A DNA stretch of 64,000 nucleotides from JASHVB01 sp035523995 (lineage in GTDB: Bacteria > Pseudomonadota > Alphaproteobacteria > Acetobacterales > Acetobacteraceae). Each line of letters opens with the position of its first letter. The stretch's first letter is position 1. Location of the stretch: the NCBI GenBank assembly GCA_035523995.1, contig DATKPQ010000100.1, positions 6,452 to 70,451 of the forward strand. Direction: 5' to 3'. The notes under the pieces are model-generated. The model had not been told where the DNA came from and did not search any database. It saw only the letters and a list, made by a program, of their open reading frames with translations. A program made the position numbers and the translations under genes. Positions 1 through 8,900 of the stretch are shown here, piece by piece.

Positions 1-563
1 ACATGCACGCCCTCCAGGAGCAGACCACAGTGCTGCGACGGACGCAACGCATCGAACGCCGGCATGGTCTTCAGCGTCACCCCGTGTGCATCGCACGGTA
101 CTAACAGTGCGCTGTAGCGCTTCCTGCCCTGCTCCTCGGCCGTGATCGCCAGCACGACGAAAACATCCGCCAAAGGTCCGTTACTGACCCACGCTTTCTC
201 ACCCGAGATTCGAAACCCTTCGCCATCTGGCTCGGCGCGGGTTGTCAGCAGCTTGGGATGCGCACCGACCCGAGGTTCCGAAATCGCCACAGCCGCCGTT
301 CGGTGAAGCCACGCCGCACGCTGATCGTCGTTGCCAAAGCACGCGATGAACCAGCGCGCGACCATCTGCCGGCCGCCCCAAACACCGGCCACGCCTGGCA
401 GTCCGGTGCGCTCCACCAACGCTGCCTTCGTGCGCGCGATCGCGGCGTAGCTATCTGCCGGCGCCAGCAGTCCCGCTTCGGCCATGCCTTGCAGCGCGTC
501 GAGCTTCGGATCGGCACAGCGTTTCAGCCAAGCGTCGATGCACGCAGTCATATCGTTCGGCAT
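1..563 (-). CDS. Acyl-CoA dehydrogenase family protein (partial, runs off left edge)
   Basis: An open frame on the minus strand begins with ATG at 563 (second in-frame ATG at 551) and is still open at base 1, so only about 187 N-terminal residues are visible. The segment reading ISGEKAWVSNGPLADVFVVL is the characteristic central beta-domain of acyl-CoA dehydrogenases, where substrate and FAD are contacted, and AISEPRVGAHP just before it fits the conserved motif preceding that domain. The enzyme would oxidise an acyl-CoA using FAD and pass electrons to ETF. The N-terminal helical domain looks short. It is divergent from the monooxygenase gene at 683. Substrate cannot be told from this fragment. 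Confidence 0.8.
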   Translation of the reverse strand, partial: MPNDMTACIDAWLKRCADPKLDALQGMAEAGLLAPADSYAAIARTKAALVERTGLPGVAGVWGGRQMVARWFIACFGNDDQRAAWLHRTAAVAISEPRVGAHPKLLTTRAEPDGEGFRISGEKAWVSNGPLADVFVVLAITAEEQGRKRYSALLVPCDAHGVTLKTMPAFDALRPSQHCGLLLEGVH

Positions 564-682
564 GGCGCATCATCATCGTGCCAGATGGCGGCGGCAAGGC
601 GCCCCATTGCCAACCCACTCATTCCCGGGTGTAGCCTGTCCCGCGTCCCCACCCGGGCCAACAACAGCAGAAGGAAGCGGCC

Positions 683-1786
683 ATGTTGCTCGGCTATTTC
701 GCGATGCCCTCGCATCCGCCCGAGAGAGGCCTGAAGGAAGGCCACGACTGGGACTTGCAGACACTGCGCTGGCTGGACGAGCTCGGCTACGACGAGGCCT
801 GGATCGGCGAGCATTATACCGCGCCCTGGGAACCGCATCCGTCGCCCGACCTGCTGATCGCCCAGGCGCTGCTGCAGACGAAACGCCTACGAATCGGTCC
901 CGGCGGCTTCCTGCTGCCGTATCATCATCCGGCCGAGCTCGCCAACCGCGTGGCCATGCTGGACCACCTGTCGGAGGGCCGGCTGAATTTTGGCGTCGCG
1001 GCCTCGGGCCTGCCGACCGATTGGGCGATGTTCAACGTCGATGGCAATGCCGGCGTGAACCGCGAGATGACGCGCGAGGCGCTCGACATCATCCTCCGCT
1101 TGTGGAGCGATGAGGCAACCTTCACCCACACCGGCAAATTCTGGACGGTGCAGAAGCCGGAGCCAATGTTCGGCTTCCTGCGCCCGCACATCTATCCGTT
1201 GCAGAAACCGCATCCGCCGATCGGCGTGGCCGGGTTCTCGAAAAGCTCCGACACGCTGAAGATGGCGGGAGAGCATGGCTTTCTGCCGCTGTCGTTGAAT
1301 TTGAATCCCGCCTATGTCGCCAGCCATTGGGAAGCGGTCGAGATCGGCGCTGCCCGCACCGGCCGCACGCCGCGCCGGGCCGACTGGCGCCTGGTACGCG
1401 AAGTGTTCGTCGCCGACACCGACGCCGAGGCGTGGAAGCTGTGCGTGGACGGCATGATGGGCCGGATGATGCGCGACTATTTCCTGCCGTTGTTGGGGAA
1501 TTTCGGGTTCCTCGATTATCTCAAGCATGATCCGAACATGGCGGATTCGGACGTCACACCCGCCTACTGTGCGCAGCACAACTGGCTGGTGGGATCGCCC
1601 GCAACCGTGGCGGAGAAACTGGAACGCATCTACCACGAAGCCGGCGGCTTCGGCGGGTTGCTGGTGTTCGGCTTCGACTATCTGGAGAACCCGCAAGCCT
1701 GGTACCGTTCCTTGAAACTGTTCAAGGAAGAAGTGGCGCCTCGCGTCGCGCATCTGGTGCCGGACGGGCGGAAGGCGGCAGAGTAA
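683..1786 (+). CDS. LLM-class flavin-dependent oxidoreductase (luciferase-like monooxygenase)
   Basis: This 367-residue protein has the bacterial-luciferase TIM-barrel pattern throughout: an N-terminal strand (LLGYFAMPSHPPER), a WIGEHY motif near residue 46, the segment LRIGPGGFLLPYHHPAELA, and EGRLNFGVAASG. This arrangement is typical of limonene-monooxygenase-like members that use FMNH2 from a partner reductase to oxygenate small hydrophobic or carbonyl substrates. The ATG at 683 is preceded by AAGGAAG at suitable spacing. No flavin reductase gene lies beside it, so the reductant would come from elsewhere. The true substrate is unknown; the family assignment is firm, the limonene link is only similarity of overall pattern. 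Confidence 0.85.
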   Translation: MLLGYFAMPSHPPERGLKEGHDWDLQTLRWLDELGYDEAWIGEHYTAPWEPHPSPDLLIAQALLQTKRLRIGPGGFLLPYHHPAELANRVAMLDHLSEGRLNFGVAASGLPTDWAMFNVDGNAGVNREMTREALDIILRLWSDEATFTHTGKFWTVQKPEPMFGFLRPHIYPLQKPHPPIGVAGFSKSSDTLKMAGEHGFLPLSLNLNPAYVASHWEAVEIGAARTGRTPRRADWRLVREVFVADTDAEAWKLCVDGMMGRMMRDYFLPLLGNFGFLDYLKHDPNMADSDVTPAYCAQHNWLVGSPATVAEKLERIYHEAGGFGGLLVFGFDYLENPQAWYRSLKLFKEEVAPRVAHLVPDGRKAAE

Positions 1787-1815
1787 TACCAGCGGCCGTT
1801 TGCATTGGTTGATCG

Positions 1816-1841
1816 GCCGCGCCACCGCTTGTTGGCGCGGC
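1816..1841 (+). terminator. Hairpin downstream of the monooxygenase gene
   Basis: A perfect 9-bp inverted repeat (GCCGCGCCA / TGGCGCGGC) with an 8-nt loop lies 30 bases after the monooxygenase stop. There is no T-run behind it, so it is a weak candidate for an intrinsic terminator and may instead be a transcript-stabilising stem. Confidence 0.35.
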
Positions 1842-2038
1842 ACGCTGTTAGGCACCCAGGCCAGCTCGCTATTGACACCATGATGTGACCCGCAGGGCCG
1901 CGGCATAGTCACGGCCGCGCCTTGCCCGCGCCGCAATCGAGCGCCAGCAACGCCGCAGTCGCGGCAGGGCTTTGTTCGGCAGCAAGGCGCGCCGCGGCCG
2001 ACGGCCCTCGCATTCGTTGAGCAGATGTTGCCAGGCAC

Positions 2039-3292
2039 GTGAGCGATCCGCCGAAGGCCCCCTCTTCCCGCGCGTTGTCGCACCGGCTTGGCGTCGGATT
2101 GCGCCAGCGCCTGCAACGCCTCGGCCGCGCCGCCCGCCGCCGGCTGTACACGCACCTCTGGTTCCCGCATGTTCCATTGTTCCTGGCGGTCGGTTGCCTA
2201 GGGCTGCTGCAACTGCGCCACGCGCTCGGCATCGGCTTCACAGACCATGTCACGGCCCGCGCCATTCTCGACATGTCGAAGAGCGCGCTCAGCGCCGTCG
2301 TGCATGGCGCTCCGAGCGCGACCGCCGGCGTCTTCCTGGTGGTGATGGCATTCGGGCTGCTGACACGGTCGCGGCTGGCCTGGGTCATCGCCGTACTGGC
2401 AACCGCGATCAGCGCGATGCTGATCTGGCTGGTGTGGCCGGGACCGCGCGAGAACGGGCTGCTGGTCTACAATCTTGGCGTTCTGGTGGCGTTGTTCGTG
2501 GGCGGCAGTGCGTTCAACCGCTCCAGCCTCACCAGCGCGTCATTATTCGCCACGGCCAGCATCGTCTTGCTGATCGCATATGCCGTGCTGGGCGCCTATC
2601 TGCTGGGGCCGGACTTCGCGCCGCCGATCACCAACCTGCTGACGGCGCTCTATTTCGCCATGGTGACGATGAGCACTGTCGGCTACGGCGACATCGTGCC
2701 CAAGACAACCGAGGCGCGATTGTTCGCCATCTCGGTGATGGTGCTGGGCATCACCATTTTCGCCACATCGGTCAGCGCCCTGCTGGTGCCAATGATCAAT
2801 CGCCGCATGGAGACCTTGCTCGGCACGAAGGAGAAAAAGATGGTGCGCAGCGGCCATTACGTGATCGCCGGCGACAGCTCGCTGGCGCGCAACACCTACC
2901 GGGCCCTGACGGCGCGCGATCACCCGGTGACGTTCATCCTGGCGGAACCGCCGCACGCCGCGGCAGAGGAGCGTGATGTCGTGGTGGGCGATGCGAGCGA
3001 CCTTGACGTGTTGCGGCGCGCCGGCGCGCAGGATGCCAAGGCGGTGCTGGCACTGAGCGACGACGATTCGGAAAACGCGTTCGTGGTCATGGCGGCGAAG
3101 GAATTGTCGGACTCGTTGAAAACGGTGGTCGTGGTGAGCAGTGGTCGCAACATGGCGCGGGTGAAGCGCGTGCATCCGGATGTGATCATTGCCCCGCAGG
3201 TTCTGGGCGGCGAGTTGCTGGCAATGGCGCTATCCGGCGAGCCGGTGGATGGCGACTATCTGATGCAGCAGGTGTTGCAGGTCACGACCTAG
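2039..3292 (+). CDS. kch: Kch-type potassium channel with RCK (TrkA-N) domain
   Basis: The protein is 417 residues, the same length as E. coli Kch, and resembles it along its length. Hydrophobic segments fill residues about 40-245. The potassium selectivity filter TVGYGD begins near residue 213, followed by the last pore helix, and a cytoplasmic RCK domain starts near residue 275 (HYVIAGDSSLARNTY). As in E. coli Kch, the nucleotide-binding loop is not a canonical GxGxxG, while the ALSDDDSENAFVV and HPDVIIAPQVLG stretches are retained. The start is a GTG at 2039; no upstream ATG fits and the RBS is weak. Role: inner-membrane K+ channel probably gated by a cytoplasmic ligand. It is convergent with the acyl-CoA ligase gene. 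Confidence 0.88.
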   Translation: MSDPPKAPSSRALSHRLGVGLRQRLQRLGRAARRRLYTHLWFPHVPLFLAVGCLGLLQLRHALGIGFTDHVTARAILDMSKSALSAVVHGAPSATAGVFLVVMAFGLLTRSRLAWVIAVLATAISAMLIWLVWPGPRENGLLVYNLGVLVALFVGGSAFNRSSLTSASLFATASIVLLIAYAVLGAYLLGPDFAPPITNLLTALYFAMVTMSTVGYGDIVPKTTEARLFAISVMVLGITIFATSVSALLVPMINRRMETLLGTKEKKMVRSGHYVIAGDSSLARNTYRALTARDHPVTFILAEPPHAAAEERDVVVGDASDLDVLRRAGAQDAKAVLALSDDDSENAFVVMAAKELSDSLKTVVVVSSGRNMARVKRVHPDVIIAPQVLGGELLAMALSGEPVDGDYLMQQVLQVTT

Positions 3293-3328
3293 CGGCGGTG
3301 GGTGCGAGCCGCAGACGTGAAAGTGCGG

Positions 3329-3356
3329 CGGGCCACACCTTTTTCGTCATGGCCCG
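3329..3356 (+). terminator. Possible terminator hairpin between convergent kch and acyl-CoA ligase genes
   Basis: A 7-bp stem (CGGGCCA / TGGCCCG) with a 14-nt loop is followed by a short pyrimidine-rich stretch (TTTCTCT) on the plus strand, 37 bases after the kch stop and before the convergent ligase end. The long loop makes it uncertain. Confidence 0.38.
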
Positions 3357-3405
3357 TTTCTCTGATGCTGGGATGGGGTGCGTCGTGGTTCTGTGATCCC
3401 GGGTA

Positions 3406-5097
3406 CTAGGCCGTGAGGGCCTCCTTCACACCCAGTTCCGCCGTCATCCGCTCCCGCATGATGAATTTTTGGATCTTGCCCGTTACCGTCATCGGGAATT
3501 CATCCACGAACCGGATGTGGCGCGGGACTTTGTAGTGCGCGATCTGGTCGCGGCAGAACTCCCGCACGTCCTCCGCCATCAGCACCTCGCCGGAGCGCAC
3601 GCGGATCCAGGCGCAGATTTCCTCGCCGTAGCGCGGGTCAGGCACGCCGAACACCTGCACGTCCTGAATCTTCGGATGGCGGTAGAGGAATTCCTCGATC
3701 TCGCGCGGATACACATTCTCGCCGCCGCGGATCACCATGTCCTTGATGCGGCCGACGATGTTGCAGTAGCCGTCGTCGTCCATCGTCGCCAGGTCGCCGG
3801 TATGCATCCAGCCGGTCGCATCCACCGCCTGCCTGGTCCGCTCCTCATCGTCCCAATAGCCGAGCATCACGGAATAGCCGCGGGTGTAGAACTCGCCGGG
3901 CGTGCCGCGCGGCACGACGCGGCCTTCGGTGTCGATGATCTTGATCTCGACATGCGGATGCACGCGGCCGACGGTGGAGACGCGGCGCTCCAGTGGATCA
4001 TCAAGAGCGGTCTGGGTGCTGACCGGACTGGTTTCCGTCATGCCATAGCCGATGGTCATTTCGGCCAGATGCATGTCGCGGATGCAGCGGCGCATCACCT
4101 CGATCGGACACGGCGACCCCGCCATCATGCCGGTGCGCAAACTGCCCAGATCAAAGCTGGCAAACTCCGGATGGTCCAGTTCCGCGATAAACATCGTGGG
4201 CACGCCATAGAGCGACGTGCATCGCTCCTCCGCCACCGTCTGCAACGTGGTCAGCGGATCGAAGCCTTCGCCCGGGTACACCATCGCCGCGCCGTGCGTC
4301 ATGCACGCCAGGTTGCCGATCACCATGCCAAAGCAATGATACAGCGGCACCGGGATGCAGACCTTGTCATGCTCCGTGTAGCGCATCGCCTCGCCGAGAA
4401 AATAGCCGTTGTTGAGAATATTGTGGTGCGTCAGCGTGGCACCCTTCGGCAGGCCGGTGGTGCCTGATGTGAACTGGATGTTGATCGGCTCGTCGAATTG
4501 CAACGTGCGCGCCAGCTCTTGCAAACGCGCATGTTCCGGCGCTTCGCCCATGGCATAGACGCTGTCGAACGGGATCATTCCCGCTGCATGGCCCTCGCCG
4601 ATCTGGATGACGATGCGCAGCGCCGGCTGCTTCGCCGCGTCCAGGTGGCCGGGTCGGGCGTGGCGCAGCTCCGGCGCCAGCGTGTTCACCATGCCGACAT
4701 AGTCCGACGTCTTGAACGACGTCGCGGTAACCAGCGCGCGGCAGCCGACCTTGTTCAGCGCGTATTCCAGTTCCGCCAGGCGATAGGCGGGGTTGATGTT
4801 CACCAGGATCAGCCCCGCCTTGGCTGTGGCGAACTGCGTCACCGTCCATTCGGCGTTGTTGGGGGACCAGATGCCGATGCGCTCGCCCGGTTGCAGGCCG
4901 AGCTTCACCAACCCGGCGGCGAAGGCATCGACGCGCTGTCCTAATTCGTGCCAGCTCCAATGGATGTTCTGCTGGCGGACGATCAGCGCGGGGCGGTCGG
5001 GCCAGCGCGCGACAATGCGGTCGAAATGGGCGCCAATAGTCTCGCCGAGGAGGGGGACGGTAGAGACTCCGTGGGCGTAGCTGAGCGAGGAGGTCAT
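3406..5097 (-). CDS. AMP-forming acyl-CoA ligase (ACSF2/FadD-like)
   Basis: This 563-residue member of the ANL adenylate-forming superfamily activates a fatty or other carboxylic acid to acyl-CoA with ATP. The phosphate-binding P-loop TSGTTGLPKG follows INIQF, and YGMTETSP, the GWMHTGD motif and IVGRIKDMVIRGGENVYP (hinge) come in order. The C-terminus keeps PMTVTGKIQKF with the catalytic lysine. The INIQFTSGTTG...PKGATLTHHN context resembles medium-chain ACSF2-type ligases. I place the start at the ATG at 5097 (MTSSLSYAHG), preceded by GGGAG; the frame stays open upstream through low-complexity, Arg/Pro-rich sequence containing a 13-bp tandem repeat that is unlikely to be translated. Confidence 0.9.
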   Translation of the reverse strand: MTSSLSYAHGVSTVPLLGETIGAHFDRIVARWPDRPALIVRQQNIHWSWHELGQRVDAFAAGLVKLGLQPGERIGIWSPNNAEWTVTQFATAKAGLILVNINPAYRLAELEYALNKVGCRALVTATSFKTSDYVGMVNTLAPELRHARPGHLDAAKQPALRIVIQIGEGHAAGMIPFDSVYAMGEAPEHARLQELARTLQFDEPINIQFTSGTTGLPKGATLTHHNILNNGYFLGEAMRYTEHDKVCIPVPLYHCFGMVIGNLACMTHGAAMVYPGEGFDPLTTLQTVAEERCTSLYGVPTMFIAELDHPEFASFDLGSLRTGMMAGSPCPIEVMRRCIRDMHLAEMTIGYGMTETSPVSTQTALDDPLERRVSTVGRVHPHVEIKIIDTEGRVVPRGTPGEFYTRGYSVMLGYWDDEERTRQAVDATGWMHTGDLATMDDDGYCNIVGRIKDMVIRGGENVYPREIEEFLYRHPKIQDVQVFGVPDPRYGEEICAWIRVRSGEVLMAEDVREFCRDQIAHYKVPRHIRFVDEFPMTVTGKIQKFIMRERMTAELGVKEALTA

Positions 5098-5161
5098 GGA
5101 AGCGATCTCCCGAAACGTGTGTTTGGCTACAATATTGTGGCAAGCCGGTGACGAACTCAAC

Positions 5162-5226
5162 GGCGGCGACTGGGTGCGGCGACAGGGTGCGGCGACAGGG
5201 GGCGGCGACAGGGGGCGGCGACCGGG
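5162..5226. repeat. 13-bp tandem repeat, five units
   Basis: Five consecutive 13-bp units with consensus KGCGGCGACAGGG occupy exactly 65 bases, differing by one or two positions. The unit is not a multiple of three. It lies about 65 bases upstream of the acyl-CoA ligase start, in the likely promoter or leader region. Confidence 0.85.
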
Positions 5227-5584
5227 TGCGCCGTGTCCGTGCGCGTCTACGGGACGTTCCCGGGTCGCCTGTCTGGATTTTTTGGATTCCTCGGGATCCG
5301 GCAGATTGGCCGGGCAACAACCCGCTGGTGCCCCAGACCATTGGAGCGAATCGTTGCCCGCTCGGCTTTTCATCACTGGCATCACACGCTGGACGCGATC
5401 AAGCCCCCGGATGTCGCGGGCAGCCCGTAGGCTTCCCGTCGCATTGCGCGACCATTGCCAGCAATTCGCAGATTAGCATGGATTGCTTGATGACCGGTAA
5501 ACGGTAGGATTGGCCGCGGAGAGGTGCATCTTCCCTTTATGACGAAACCATGTCATACATACGGTTGTTACTGAAACTGCCATC

Positions 5585-5622
5585 TGGGCGTGTCCTACCG
5601 GAATGGGGCACGCCCATTTTTT
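5585..5622 (+). terminator. Rho-independent terminator convergent to oxyR, no upstream gene
   Basis: An 8-bp stem (TGGGCGTG / CACGCCCA) with a 16-nt loop is followed directly by six T residues on the plus strand. The nearest plus-strand gene upstream is kch, 2.3 kb away behind an opposing gene, so this terminator has no assigned transcript. In the minus orientation the A-run lies on the wrong side to terminate oxyR. Confidence 0.6.
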
Positions 5623-5630
5623 ACCCTCCG

Positions 5631-6560
5631 CTAGGCCTCGCCCAACAGGGCGGCGCAGACCTGCCCCAGTTTGGCACCGAGCGCTCGGTACTCCGGGGCA
5701 CGCGGCGCGTTCCGGCGCCAGGCGAGACCAAGACTCCGCCACGCACCAGCGCCTGACAGCGGTCGCAGGACCACGTCCGTGCCCGTCAATACTCCGGCAC
5801 AGACCGCGATCCGGGGCAGCAGCGTCACCCCCAGGCCGGAAGCGACCATCTGCACCAGCGTGTGCAACGACGTCGCGGCGAACCCGTCCATTGACTCGCC
5901 GCGATCACCGGCCATCAAGCCGCACACCGCCAGCGCTTGCTCGCGCAGGCAGTGGCCTTCTTCCAGCAGCAGCAACCGCTCGGGCGCGAGCGCGGCGGTC
6001 GGAATCACGTCCATGCCGGTGAGCGGATGGTTGGGGGGCAGCGCGACCACGAACTCGTCGCGGGCCAGAATCACGTGGTCCGCGTCGGCGCAATCGCAGG
6101 GGAGGGCGAGGATCGCGACATCGAGCCGTGCCGCCTCCAGCCGAACCACCAGATTGGCGGTGGTGTCCTCACGCAGCCAGGGTTTCAGCAGCGGAAAGGC
6201 CTCGCGCAGAGCCGGCATCAATCGCGGGAGCAGGAATGGCCCGATGGTAGGGATCACACCAATCCGGAGCGGAGCGCTCATGGGGGTGCGCGCCGCGTCC
6301 GCGGCCTCGGTGACCGCGGCAAGGGCAGTGAGAGCGTTGCGGGCATGCGCCACGAGTTCCTGGCCCAGTGGGGTGAAGATCACGTGCTTACCGGTACTGC
6401 GGTCGAGGATCGGCGCATCGAGCTGGCGTTCCAGCGTCAGCAGTCCTGCCGACAAGGTGGACTGTGTGACAGAGCATGCCAACGCTGCACGCCCGAAATG
6501 CCGCGTTTCGGCCAGGGCGATGAGATAGCGGAGCTGTTGCGGACTGGGGAGCGGAACCAT
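5631..6560 (-). CDS. oxyR: OxyR-type LysR regulator (peroxide sensor)
   Basis: A 309-residue LysR-family regulator: winged HTH at residues about 5-65 (QQLRYLIALAETRHFGRAA, then TQSTLSAGLLTLE) and a two-lobed sensor domain. The redox signature GHCLREQALAVC is present, with cysteines at positions 204 and 213 spaced exactly as C199 and C208 of E. coli OxyR. These form the disulfide on exposure to hydrogen peroxide. It should activate antioxidant genes, but no catalase or peroxidase lies beside it; the small membrane protein at 6819 and the rubrerythrin at 16.5 kb are the nearest candidates for stress-related function. The ATG at 6560 begins MVPLPSPQQL, standard for the family. Confidence 0.88.
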   Translation of the reverse strand: MVPLPSPQQLRYLIALAETRHFGRAALACSVTQSTLSAGLLTLERQLDAPILDRSTGKHVIFTPLGQELVAHARNALTALAAVTEAADAARTPMSAPLRIGVIPTIGPFLLPRLMPALREAFPLLKPWLREDTTANLVVRLEAARLDVAILALPCDCADADHVILARDEFVVALPPNHPLTGMDVIPTAALAPERLLLLEEGHCLREQALAVCGLMAGDRGESMDGFAATSLHTLVQMVASGLGVTLLPRIAVCAGVLTGTDVVLRPLSGAGAWRSLGLAWRRNAPRAPEYRALGAKLGQVCAALLGEA

Positions 6561-6818
6561 CGCCTGGATCGATTGAAATGGCAGAAACCATCAGTTGGCG
6601 TCGCGTGCCGTGAAAGTCCACCTACGTCTTGCGTCCGGATGACCTGCGCGCCGCCGGTCATGGGCCACTACCGCAGTGCCGAGCATTCCCATGGCGCAAG
6701 TTGGCGCGCATCCTGGCAACCGATCGCGCGATCGCCCGCCAAAGCCCCGGTCAGCGGAGGGAGATCCCGGGGCCGAGGCGGCCAGCAATGGGATGCCTCG
6801 GCGCTTCGGGGGGACAGG

Positions 6819-7082
6819 ATGATCATTCAGGTCTTGCATGCCGCACGGCGTCTTGATGAGACGATCAAGGGCAAGCTGGGGCGGCCCTATAATGCCATTC
6901 TCAGCCTGGGGCTGATGCTGGAGATCGCACGATTGTTCCACGAGCTTCTCTCCCGGCCGCAGGAAAGTGTGGGGATCGTGCGGCTGGTTGTCTCAATGAC
7001 GTTCTATGCCCTGCTGCTGATCCACCAGCTCGGGGAGCTATCGGAGCATGCCGATAGCCGCCGGCGCGGGGCCGAGGCGTGA
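6819..7082 (+). CDS. Small hypothetical membrane protein
   Basis: An 87-residue protein (starting MIIQVLHAARRLDE) divergent from oxyR. It has two moderately hydrophobic segments (about residues 25-40 and 57-71) and charged ends, so a small inner-membrane protein is plausible. The start is the ATG at 6819 with a short GGACAGG upstream; the same frame extends further upstream only through sequence antisense to oxyR. I recognise no family. The plus-strand coding frame is supported by position-specific GC bias and lack of alternatives rather than by a motif. Confidence 0.5.
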   Translation: MIIQVLHAARRLDETIKGKLGRPYNAILSLGLMLEIARLFHELLSRPQESVGIVRLVVSMTFYALLLIHQLGELSEHADSRRRGAEA

Positions 7083-7226
7083 AGAACGGCATGGGATTGG
7101 ACAAGACACAGTCGGAAACCTGAGGTTGGATGGCCAAGGGTGTGCGCGGGGGCGCCGGTAGCGCCGGTGGCTCAACAGTCCGTGCGTGCCCTCCCATTAC
7201 TTCGCCAAGGGAGCAAACTGCGCGTC

Positions 7227-8819
7227 ATGCCCACACCCGATCGCACCCCCACCGCCCAGGTCGTTGCAGCTCCGCCGCGCCGCGAGGCGAAGCAACCGCT
7301 GCCCTGTGTCATGGTCATCTTCGGCGCCGGTGGCGACCTGACCAAGCGCCTGCTGGTGCCTGCGCTGTACAATCTCAGCCGCACCAATCTGCTGCCGGCG
7401 CAGTTTGCCATCCTGGGCGTTGACGCCGTGCAGCAGGACGCTGCCAAATGGCGCGACAGCCTGCATGACATGCTGCAAAGCTTCGTCGGCAATGCGAGCA
7501 GTGAAAGCCGCATCGACGCGATAGATCAGGCGGCGTGGCAGCGGCTCGCTGATGCGATGTGCTACATGCAGGGCGATTTCAACGACTCCAACCTGTACGA
7601 AAAGCTGCATGCGCAATTGCACGACCTGGCGCAGCAGCGGCAGACGCAAGGTAATGCGTTGTTCTATCTCGCGGTTGCCGATCGGTTCTTCGGTCCGATC
7701 ATAGAGCACCTCGGCCATGCGGGCCTGACCGACGAGGAACTGCGGGACGGCAATCCGCAACGCTGGCGCCGGGTGGTGATCGAAAAGCCGTTCGGCCACG
7801 ACCTGGACTCGGCGAAGGCGCTGAACACCCGCGTTCTGCGTGTGCTGCGCGAGGAGCAAATCTACCGGATCGACCATTTCCTGGGGAAGGAGACGGTCCA
7901 GAGTATTATGGCGTTCCGCTTCGCCAACGGCCTGTTCGAGCCGATCTGGAACCGGGACCGCATCGACCACGTGCAGATCACTGTGTCGGAGACTGTCGGT
8001 GTGGAACGCCGCGGCCGGTTTTATGAAGCGACCGGCGCGCTACGCGACATGGTGCCGAACCATGTGTTCCAGTTGCTGGGGATGGTGGCGATGGAGCCGC
8101 CCGCCGGTTTCGATGCCAACGCGGTGCGCAACCGCAAGGCCGATGTGTTCGCGGCGATGAGTTCCGCCAAGCCCGAGGATGCGGTGCGCGGCCAGTACGG
8201 CCCTGGCGCGGTGCTGGGACACGACGTGGCGGGATATCGGCAGGAACCGGACGTCTCGCCGACGTCAGATACTGAGACCTATGTCGCCATGCGCCTGCAT
8301 ATCGACAACTGGCGATGGGCCGGCGTGCCGTTCTATCTACGCACGGGCAAACGCATGACGACGCGGATGACGGAGATCGCCATCCGCTTCAAGCCTGCCC
8401 CGTACGCGCCGTTCGACGACACGCATGTGGAGACTCTGCCGCCCAACTGGCTGGTGCTGCACATCCAGCCGAACGAGGGCATTTCCTTGCAGTTCGAAGT
8501 GAAGCGGCCCGGGCCGGTAGTGGACCTCGCCGCGGTGCAGATGGCGTTCCATTATGACGATTGGTTCCCGCGCGAACCCAATGTCGGCTACGAAACCCTG
8601 ATCTACGACGTGATGATCGGCGACCAGACCTTGTTCAATCGCGCTGACATGATCGAGGAGACGTGGCGCGTGGTGCAGCCGGTGCTGAATGTCTGGGGGG
8701 CCGATGCGCCGCGGCATTTTCCCAATTACGCCTCGGGTTCGGAGGGGCCGCAGTCGGCAGATGCGCTGCTGAAGGAGGACGGGCGCGCCTGGCGGCCGTT
8801 AATGCTGCCGAAGGGGTGA
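7227..8819 (+). CDS. zwf: Glucose-6-phosphate 1-dehydrogenase
   Basis: A 530-residue enzyme that oxidises glucose-6-phosphate to 6-phosphogluconolactone and makes NADPH, the entry step of the pentose phosphate and Entner-Doudoroff routes. The Rossmann motif reads FGAGGDLTKRLLVPALYNL and the substrate-binding signature RIDHFLGKET contains the family's conserved D-H-x-L-G-K. EKPFGHD is also present. I chose ATG 7227 (MPTPDRTP), which leaves a short N-terminal tail before the nucleotide-binding strand; an upstream ATG at 7140 would add 29 unlikely residues. It stands alone here, without pgl or edd next to it. Confidence 0.93.
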   Translation: MPTPDRTPTAQVVAAPPRREAKQPLPCVMVIFGAGGDLTKRLLVPALYNLSRTNLLPAQFAILGVDAVQQDAAKWRDSLHDMLQSFVGNASSESRIDAIDQAAWQRLADAMCYMQGDFNDSNLYEKLHAQLHDLAQQRQTQGNALFYLAVADRFFGPIIEHLGHAGLTDEELRDGNPQRWRRVVIEKPFGHDLDSAKALNTRVLRVLREEQIYRIDHFLGKETVQSIMAFRFANGLFEPIWNRDRIDHVQITVSETVGVERRGRFYEATGALRDMVPNHVFQLLGMVAMEPPAGFDANAVRNRKADVFAAMSSAKPEDAVRGQYGPGAVLGHDVAGYRQEPDVSPTSDTETYVAMRLHIDNWRWAGVPFYLRTGKRMTTRMTEIAIRFKPAPYAPFDDTHVETLPPNWLVLHIQPNEGISLQFEVKRPGPVVDLAAVQMAFHYDDWFPREPNVGYETLIYDVMIGDQTLFNRADMIEETWRVVQPVLNVWGADAPRHFPNYASGSEGPQSADALLKEDGRAWRPLMLPKG

Positions 8820-8900
8820 GATTGGGCGGCAAAAATGTTCCCCCTCGCCTAGCTCCCAAAGGTGAGGTGGAGCATAACTTTTCCCGCCCGTCACGACCTG

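Larger units (their letters stand above)
5098..5630. other. Non-coding gap between acyl-CoA ligase start and oxyR end
   Basis: This 533-bp gap holds the ligase promoter region, a five-unit 13-bp tandem repeat (5162-5226), and a strong plus-strand intrinsic terminator (5585-5622). No convincing protein gene was found on either strand. Confidence 0.6.

Noticed and set aside
683..2170. Long minus-strand open frame (887-2170) opposite the monooxygenase gene
   Set aside because: Arg/Ala/Gly-rich and histidine-rich shadow typical of antisense frames in high-GC DNA; the plus strand has a recognised enzyme.
1972..2976. Plus-strand 334-codon frame overlapping kch in another frame
   Set aside because: Composition is Arg/Pro/Ala shadow-like, while kch in frame 2039 matches a real family along its length.
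5160..5230. Possible CRISPR array
   Set aside because: Units are contiguous 13-mers with no spacers and no cas genes nearby.
5097..5385. N-terminal extension of the acyl-CoA ligase frame up to 5385
   Set aside because: Encodes Arg/Pro low complexity including the 13-bp tandem repeat; the ATG at 5097 has an RBS and begins the family's normal N-terminus.
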